Source: 20CM-2-55-15 sp964633285 (GTDB taxonomy: Bacteria; Acidobacteriota; Terriglobia; 20CM-2-55-15). From it: a stretch of DNA of 64,000 nucleotides. A program made the position numbers and the translations under genes. A model generated the notes under the pieces. It did no database searches and was not told the DNA's origin. It saw only the letters and a program-made list of their open reading frames with translations. This document shows, in pieces, positions 59,163 through 64,000 of the stretch. The first letter of the stretch is position 1; each line of letters starts with the position of its first letter. The DNA is taken from positions 1-64,000 of the forward strand of contig CAZWGA010000005.1 of the NCBI GenBank assembly GCA_964633285.1. Direction: 5' to 3'.

Positions 59163-61588
59163 TCCGCAACCTCCTCGCGCTTCACGATTCCCATACTGAA
59201 CGGTGTGCTTCGAACTACAGCCATCACCAGCGACGACCATCGATAATCGCTCGATGCGGTTTCGCGCGCCGCCTTGCGAACCGCCGGCAGATCGTAATAT
59301 TCAATCCCGCGGCCCATGCCGTACGCCAGAAGTTTTTCAGTGATGGTCCGGATGTAATCATCCTTGTGCTTTGTCACCAGATTGCGAAGCCCCTGAATGC
59401 CCTCAAATGTAGTCCCGTCGGGCAGCGAAGCCAAGGCATTTACTTTCTCGCCGTCTGCGACGGTCCGCCATTTTCCAAGCGCATCAAAGTTTTCGAGCGC
59501 GAACCCCAGGGGGTCCATTCGCTGATGACATCCGGAACAGGCGGGGCTGTTCCGATGCAGCTCCATTCGATCGCGAAGCGATCGGGGCACGCCATCCTGC
59601 CCGGCATCCTTAAGCGACGGCACGTCCGTAGGCGGCGGTGAAGGCGGAGCGCCGAGGATATTAGCGAGCAGCCACTTTCCGCGAAGTACGACGGAGGTGC
59701 GGTTCGGATAAGAAGTCACCGCAAGGATACCGGCCTGGCCGAGCAAGCCGCCGCGGAGACCATCATTGAAAGTCACCCGGCGAAAATGATTACCGTAGAC
59801 GTTCGGAATTCCGTAAAAACGCGCCAGCCGCTCATTCAAATAAGAGTAGTCGGCGGTCAGGAGATCCATCACGCTGCGATCTTCGCGAATCTGATGCGCG
59901 GCGAATTCTTCAGTCTCCTGGCGCATGGCTTCACGTAGATTCTCATCGAACTCGGGAAACGCGTCGGAGTCGGGAACCATGCCGGTCAGCTTGCCGAGTT
60001 GCAACCACTGGCCGACGAAGTTGTCCACAAGCGCGCGTGACCGTGAATCCGCCAGCATGCGGCGAACCTGCTGCTCGAGGACTGCGGGTTGCCGGAGTTT
60101 ACCTGCGATGGCGGTGTTGAGCAGCTCGTCATCGGGAATACTGCTCCATATGAAAAACGACAGCCTTGACGCCAGATCGATATCGCTCAGCCGATACACG
60201 GAACCTGCTGCAGCATTGACCGGCGGACGTTCGATGCGAAACAGGAAGCTCGCCGAAGCCAGAATGCGCTCAAGGCCGCGTTGAATGCCCGCATTGAAGT
60301 TCCCTCCCGCCCGGCCTTCCTTATAGAAATCGAGAAGCGTCTGGATTTCGGGATCCGTGACGGGACGCCGGTAGGCACGCCGGGCAAAAGTCGATAGAAC
60401 CTTTCGCGCACAAGCTTCTTCGGATAACGCCGCATTCGGCCGGCAGACGAAAATCTTCCGACGGCTTGCGGCGTCGTCTGTCATGCCGGTGGCGCGATAC
60501 GGTCCCGCAATCGACACGGTCGCAACCGCGGGATTACCGTGATAGAGCTCGTTCGTGGTTCGCGCAAATCCGCGCTGCTGCGGCTGCAGCACGCCTTCCG
60601 GCTCCCAGAATCTCCGGACGAAAGAAACACCGACGGCGTGCGTTCCCGCTTTGACCGTCAACCGCGCTTCGAGATTCTCGTCCGCCGAGTGCATGTATTC
60701 TTCGAATTCCGGATCGCCCTGCGTATTGCCCGCAAAGCTCTCCGGATTCGTCATGCCCTTCGCTTTTCCTCCGATTTCGAAACGCTTGATCAACGCGCCG
60801 TCGAGACGAATGTCGATCTGGTGCGGTTCGCCCATTCCGATGATGTACAGATACAGTTGCCGGCGCAGCAGCACCTTGAATCGATACTCGCCGTCGAGCG
60901 GGAAATGGTAGCGAATCGAGGTACCGCCCTGAGATCCGAACGGCAGATCTTCGCTGGTGCGCTCGTCCTGAACGAGTGCCGTGGGAATCTTGAAAACTTC
61001 TCCGGCCGGATTCATCGTCGGATCGCCAACGGCAAGCCGGCTGACGGTTCGCGCCGCCGAAAGATAGGATTCGAGCAATACGGGCGAGACCGAAAGAATG
61101 CTGGCCACGTTGTCAAAACCTTCCTGATCGGCTTCGTCGGCGGAAAGCAGCGTCCTGGTATCGATTTGCAAACCGGTCAGATCGCGGATCGCGTTCCGGT
61201 ATTCGGTCCGGTTCAAACGATGCACTGCAACACGGCCCGGATTGGGACGGGCGGATGCCGCATCATCGAGCGACTTTTCGAGAAATGCTGTCATCATGGC
61301 GACGGTTGCCGCATCCGGACGTGGACGGCCCGGTGGCGGCATTTCGCCCGATCGGAGTTTTCGAAGAACCTTCTCAAAAATCTCCGCGCTCGCCCCGGCA
61401 TGATCGATGCCGGCCTGATCCAGCATGAGACCTGCTGTTTTCAGCCGCTGGTTATGACAAGTGACGCAATACTGATCGAGAACTGCGCGGGGAGACAGAG
61501 TCTGGGCAGCGGCAGCCGAAACAAAAAGGCAAAGCATCAGAAAAACAATTTGGGGACAGACACAGAAACAGGTTTCCCTCCGTTTCAT
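59159..61588 (-). CDS. DUF1587/1592/1588/1585 protein with N-terminal heme-c site
   Basis: An 809-residue exported protein. After a signal peptide is a planctomycete-type cytochrome c motif (CVTCH, residues 41-45, with GEMPPPGRP downstream). The domains follow in the usual order: DUF1587 (about 95-160), a carbohydrate-binding-like beta domain, DUF1595, DUF1592 (FFIWSSIPDDELL), DUF1588 (GLRGGLLGQAGILAVTSYPNRTSVVLRG) and DUF1585 (MDPLGFALENFDALGKWR). It is proposed for polymer or peptide degradation linked to electron transfer, without proof. The N-terminal FCVCPQIVFL codons resemble half of the palindrome core. It is coupled by ATGA overlaps on both sides. Confidence 0.9.
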   Translation of the reverse strand: MKRRETCFCVCPQIVFLMLCLFVSAAAAQTLSPRAVLDQYCVTCHNQRLKTAGLMLDQAGIDHAGASAEIFEKVLRKLRSGEMPPPGRPRPDAATVAMMTAFLEKSLDDAASARPNPGRVAVHRLNRTEYRNAIRDLTGLQIDTRTLLSADEADQEGFDNVASILSVSPVLLESYLSAARTVSRLAVGDPTMNPAGEVFKIPTALVQDERTSEDLPFGSQGGTSIRYHFPLDGEYRFKVLLRRQLYLYIIGMGEPHQIDIRLDGALIKRFEIGGKAKGMTNPESFAGNTQGDPEFEEYMHSADENLEARLTVKAGTHAVGVSFVRRFWEPEGVLQPQQRGFARTTNELYHGNPAVATVSIAGPYRATGMTDDAASRRKIFVCRPNAALSEEACARKVLSTFARRAYRRPVTDPEIQTLLDFYKEGRAGGNFNAGIQRGLERILASASFLFRIERPPVNAAAGSVYRLSDIDLASRLSFFIWSSIPDDELLNTAIAGKLRQPAVLEQQVRRMLADSRSRALVDNFVGQWLQLGKLTGMVPDSDAFPEFDENLREAMRQETEEFAAHQIREDRSVMDLLTADYSYLNERLARFYGIPNVYGNHFRRVTFNDGLRGGLLGQAGILAVTSYPNRTSVVLRGKWLLANILGAPPSPPPTDVPSLKDAGQDGVPRSLRDRMELHRNSPACSGCHQRMDPLGFALENFDALGKWRTVADGEKVNALASLPDGTTFEGIQGLRNLVTKHKDDYIRTITEKLLAYGMGRGIEYYDLPAVRKAARETASSDYRWSSLVMAVVRSTPFSMGIVKREEVAE
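61550..61575. repeat. Half-copy of the palindrome core within the DUF1592 gene
   Basis: TTGGGGACAGACACAGAAAC shares GGGGACAGACAC with the palindromes at 62545 and 62940. It is coding (minus strand) for part of the signal peptide (FCVCPQ). Confidence 0.4.
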
Positions 61589-62457
61589 CGCGGCGCGTTC
61601 TCCAAACTTTCACCTTTCATGATCACGGCCATTTCACTCCTGGCCCGCTGCAGGCCGGCATCATTGATTTCCTTGATGAGCTTGGAAAGCTCATCCGCGA
61701 ATGGAGCTGCTTCCGAAGCGGAATTTGCAGAACGGATTTTCTGCGCAGCGGCAATGGCCTGATCCGTCCACCGCAGCGTCTCCTTTAATAATGATGAAAC
61801 GCCGGCTCCGCGCGTCCTGATGTTCTCCGTCGCGCCCTCGGCATTCATCGCCAACTCCAGATGCTGTTGCGCGTTCGTGGCGGCCTTCTTCAAACCGTAT
61901 CCCGAGCCCGGTCCCTTCGGTTCGATCATGGGATCCAATGCGTGAAGAACATGGCCGGCATGCAGTTTCATGTCGTCGAGTTGATCACGGCTCTTTGCGA
62001 TCAGGTCGGCATGCGTGACCGCCACTCGCGCATCCGAGAGCGCCGCGATCAGGAAGCCCACATTCGCCGGCGTGTCCCGCCAGTTCGTCATCACATGGCC
62101 GAGATGCAGGTGAGCCGGAATCGCTTCTACTTTTGCCGCGACGATGGCGCCATCCTTCCACTCGCCTGTAATGCGGACCGGCCGTCCTGCATAAAGCGGC
62201 AGACCGCCAAGATCCTGAGTCGCGATCGGAATGACTTGCTGCCTGTCATCCACAAGGACGTATTTCGCAAGCGCCTTGATGCACTCGAAAACGCATTCGC
62301 GCTCCGACAACTTGCCCGCAGTCATCCTCATTTGATGGGAAGCCGTGCACATGCTGTCGGATAATTTTCCGCTCCAGACCTGCGATTGTTTCGGCTGATC
62401 CTGGCACGGAGCAGCGATCGCCGATGTCAAAAGAACCACTGCCAGAACTTTCTTCAT
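61585..62457 (-). CDS. Exported two-domain protein of unknown function
   Basis: A 290-residue protein with a signal peptide. Residues about 28-110 form a beta domain (WSGKLSDSMCTASHQ, ECVFECIKALAKYVLVDDRQQVIPI) like short acidobacterial DUF5818-type domains. Residues about 115-290 are helical (HADLIAKSRDQLDDMKLHAGHVLHALDP), resembling a four-helix bundle without a heme motif. It starts the four-gene operon with DUF1592, DUF1552 and ankyrin proteins, with an ATGA overlap to the next gene, so it is probably a partner of that system. Confidence 0.7.
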   Translation of the reverse strand: MKKVLAVVLLTSAIAAPCQDQPKQSQVWSGKLSDSMCTASHQMRMTAGKLSERECVFECIKALAKYVLVDDRQQVIPIATQDLGGLPLYAGRPVRITGEWKDGAIVAAKVEAIPAHLHLGHVMTNWRDTPANVGFLIAALSDARVAVTHADLIAKSRDQLDDMKLHAGHVLHALDPMIEPKGPGSGYGLKKAATNAQQHLELAMNAEGATENIRTRGAGVSSLLKETLRWTDQAIAAAQKIRSANSASEAAPFADELSKLIKEINDAGLQRARSEMAVIMKGESLENAPR

Positions 62458-62519
62458 AGAATCGTGAGGCTAAAATATCGCTAAACACGGCGGGTATCAA
62501 TATCTGCCTGCGGGAATTG

Positions 62520-62555
62520 CAGGGGAATTAAAAGGGGAATTTCAGGGACAGACAC
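62520..62555. repeat. Left arm of the interrupted palindrome
   Basis: CAGGGGAATTAAAAGGGGAA followed by TTTCAGGGACAGACAC. This is the inverted counterpart of the outer right arm at 62973-63010. It is cut off at GACAC by the IS remnant, and its last 11 bases (GGGACAGACAC) recur at 62940-62950. Confidence 0.75.
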
Positions 62556-62927
62556 GATATCGATCAACGCTTCGTCTTTCTCACCAACAATTTTCAGGTT
62601 CCCTCACCCACGGTTGCGGCCATCTATCATCAACGCTGGCAGATCGAACTGTTTTTCAAATGGATCAAACAGCACCTGCGGATCAAGCGTTTCTTCGGAA
62701 CTTCCCCCAACGCCGTGAAGATCCAAATCTGGACTGCGATGGCGACCTATGCTCTGGTTGCCATCGCAAAAAAGCGCTTCGGCCTGGAGCACTCTCTCTA
62801 CACAATTTTCCAAATCCTCTCCACCGCACTTTTCGAGAAAACCCCCGTCCCGCTTCTATTTCAGCGCTATAACGAAGAAATCTCGAATAGAGCCTGCTCT
62901 AACCAGCTGACTCTATTCGAGATCTAA
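62556..62927 (+). pseudogene. IS4-family transposase, C-terminal fragment
   Basis: The frame from 62556 to the TAA at 62925 encodes 123 residues: FVFLTNNFQVPSPTVAAIYHQRWQIELFFKWIKQHL, then IKRFFGTSPNAVKIQIWTAMATYALVAIAKKR. YHQRWQIELFFKWIKQHL is the Y-(2)-R-(3)-E-(6)-K signature of IS4-family transposases, including the last catalytic Glu. Full-length relatives have about 370-400 residues. There is no start codon at the 5' side and no DDE Asp residues, so it is inactive. Confidence 0.85.
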
Positions 62928-62939
62928 CCGGACACTAGT
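62556..62939 (+). mobile_element. Truncated IS4-type insertion sequence
   Basis: The segment between the two 11-bp direct repeats GGGACAGACAC (62545-62555 and 62940-62950) holds the last third of a transposase and the right IS end (CCGGACACTAGT). An 11-bp duplication agrees with IS4-family insertion. The matching left end (ACTAGTGTCCGG) is not present; the transposase frame begins directly at the left repeat, so the left two thirds are lost. Confidence 0.75.
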
Positions 62940-62983
62940 GGGACAGACACCGAATTCGCACTTCAGAATTCGGTGTCTGTCCC
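62940..62983. repeat. Perfect 18-bp palindrome core, right part of the interrupted repeat
   Basis: 62940-62957 and 62966-62983 are exact inverted copies of GGGACAGACACCGAATTC with an 8-base loop. The right arm continues TGAAATTCCCCGGCCCCTTT, whose inverted partner lies at 62520-62544 beyond the IS remnant. It may terminate the TPR gene, which ends at 63002. Confidence 0.85.
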
Positions 62984-63001
62984 TGAAATTCCCCGGCCCC
63001 T

Positions 63002-64000
63002 TTAATTTCCCAGACTTGAAAGAGGAACGGTGAAGGCCAACGAAGCGCGGATCCGCTTGACTTCGGCCTGGACGTGCTGGGCTTCGACAGGTTTGGAAAG
63101 ATTTCGCAGAACCAGCGAATAGTCCTCCAGCAGTTCGATCATTTCCGGCTTGTCGCCGGACGAAGTATTCCGGCGCGCCATCTCGACGGCTCGCGACAAT
63201 AATGTCTGAGCGCGCTGCCCATCGCTTTCGCGGATGCATTTTCTCGCGAGTCCATGAAGCGTCTGCATCAGGAGTTTTTCGTCAAAGACAACTTCGGTAC
63301 GCTCGAGAATCCCCAGGCTTCGCTGAAAATAGCTCTCGGCTTGCGTGAAGCTGCCCATATCCGTGTACAACGCTCCGAGGTTGTTCATCGTGATGGTCAA
63401 ATGTGGATGACTGCTCCCATATCGATCTTCCTGAAGCGCCAGCGACCGCTTGTACGAATCCTCGGCTTTCCGGTTTTGCTTTTGAGTTTGGTAAACACGC
63501 CCGAGATTGTTCAAAACGCCGCCGAGATCGACGTCCATCAGCGTAACCGGCCGAAGAGGAGATTCGGTCGCGTGCGAAAACGCGTTTTCGGCATCACCCA
63601 TCCTGTCCTGATAGAAGTACACGATGCCGAGACTGTTCAGAATTTGTCCGCGCAGTTGAGGATCTTCGATTTTATGTTTCCGCATGAGCTTTGAAGTCTT
63701 TTTCAACGTCTCGAAGGCTTCGCCATAGCGCGCCTGTGCTGTGAAAGATGCCGCAAGGTTGCGCAAAATAACCGCAGCCGCATGCTGCCGATTCGGTTGA
63801 ATATTCAGCATCGCGATCGAGCGCCGGTACAACTCATCGGCTTCCTGGAAACGGCCTTCGGCCTGAAGGATGTCCGCCAAAGCCGAGTAACTCAACGCGA
63901 CGGCATAATCATCGTGCTTCGCGATGGCGGCTTCAGCCGCACGCCGCGCAAACTCTTCTGCCTTGAAATAGTGACCCGACTGCAATTGAGCGAGACTGGA
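63002..64000 (-). CDS. Tetratricopeptide-repeat protein (5' end outside the window)
   Basis: The frame is open to the window edge, so the gene's start is not seen; the 332 visible residues are the C-terminal part. They contain about six to seven TPR units of about 42 residues, for example YAVALSYSALADILQAEGRFQEADELYRRSI and PHLTITMNNLGALYTDMGSFTQAESYF. This longer repeat is the kinesin-light-chain-like TPR type. The end is a Ser/Leu tail. Such repeats bind partner proteins; a kinase or DNA-binding domain could precede, as often in Acidobacteria. The stop codon is next to the palindrome. Confidence 0.85.
   Translation of the reverse strand, partial: SSLAQLQSGHYFKAEEFARRAAEAAIAKHDDYAVALSYSALADILQAEGRFQEADELYRRSIAMLNIQPNRQHAAAVILRNLAASFTAQARYGEAFETLKKTSKLMRKHKIEDPQLRGQILNSLGIVYFYQDRMGDAENAFSHATESPLRPVTLMDVDLGGVLNNLGRVYQTQKQNRKAEDSYKRSLALQEDRYGSSHPHLTITMNNLGALYTDMGSFTQAESYFQRSLGILERTEVVFDEKLLMQTLHGLARKCIRESDGQRAQTLLSRAVEMARRNTSSGDKPEMIELLEDYSLVLRNLSKPVEAQHVQAEVKRIRASLAFTVPLSSLGN

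Noticed and set aside
1..64000. CRISPR arrays, rRNA genes and complete tRNA genes
   Set aside because: I looked for regular direct repeats and for tRNA/rRNA signatures and saw none beyond the partial tRNA-like 3' end at 8251-8272.

Overview
The window looks like a scaffold from an uncultured Acidobacteria genome, probably a metagenome assembly because it holds a run of exactly 100 N at 48488-48587. The assignment rests on gene content: a large TonB-dependent receptor with an N-terminal carboxypeptidase-regulatory domain, a VWA protein of the acidobacterial VWFA-related type, paired DUF1592-type cytochrome and DUF1552 proteins, quinoprotein dehydrogenases, IPT/NHL propeller proteins and many secreted Tat-type amidohydrolases. 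No rRNA, complete tRNA or CRISPR array was seen.

Layout. 1-7573: tail of a DHA2-type MFS exporter, then a coupled three-gene set (transglutaminase-DUF2126, circularly permuted ATP-grasp/alpha-E, transglutaminase) of the predicted peptide-ligase/peptidase type. 7600-10900: an accessory stretch of small same-strand genes with several signs of mobility: an attC-like long hairpin, a tRNA 3'-end-like fragment, a cut-down antitoxin-like gene, a 329-bp element with terminal inverted repeats and an 8-bp target duplication, a PD-(D/E)XK-like protein and a frameshifted ParE/RelE-type toxin remnant. 10995-15565: a lone receiver protein, a Tat amidohydrolase, a small di-heme cytochrome, and a beta-propeller gene split by an in-frame TGA.

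15691-32508: a putative aromatic-acid catabolic and uptake region. It holds a class II aldolase-type protein, a UbiD decarboxylase, two SLC13 permeases, a TonB receptor, a phthalate-dioxygenase-like Rieske oxygenase, a double cupin with an 18-histidine tail, a 4,5-dihydroxyphthalate decarboxylase-like protein, an alpha/beta hydrolase with a Cys nucleophile, a divergent PanB-like enzyme, a zinc alcohol dehydrogenase, an ACMSD-like amidohydrolase and a GlcG/HbpS protein. 32547-46714: a mostly plus-strand block of exported proteins (a degenerate metallo-beta-lactamase-fold protein, two related unknowns, an FMN-binding protein plus a NosR-like ferredoxin protein, patatin, quinoprotein dehydrogenase, cNMP/FHA protein, amidase, VWA protein). 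46717-64000: a Gfo/Idh/MocA oxidoreductase, ApbE flavin transferase (the likely partner of the FMN-binding protein), an amidohydrolase, a 1468-residue IPT/NHL protein, two small proteins, a four-gene overlapping operon (unknown, DUF1592-type, DUF1552, ankyrin), an IS4-type transposase remnant and a TPR protein cut by the window edge.

A family of related palindromes (cores such as GGGACAGACCCCGAATTC and GGGACGCACCCTCGAATTC) recurs at gene ends, inside two coding regions, beside the assembly gap and around the IS remnant. One copy supplies the last codons and lies across the stop codon of the DUF2126 gene.
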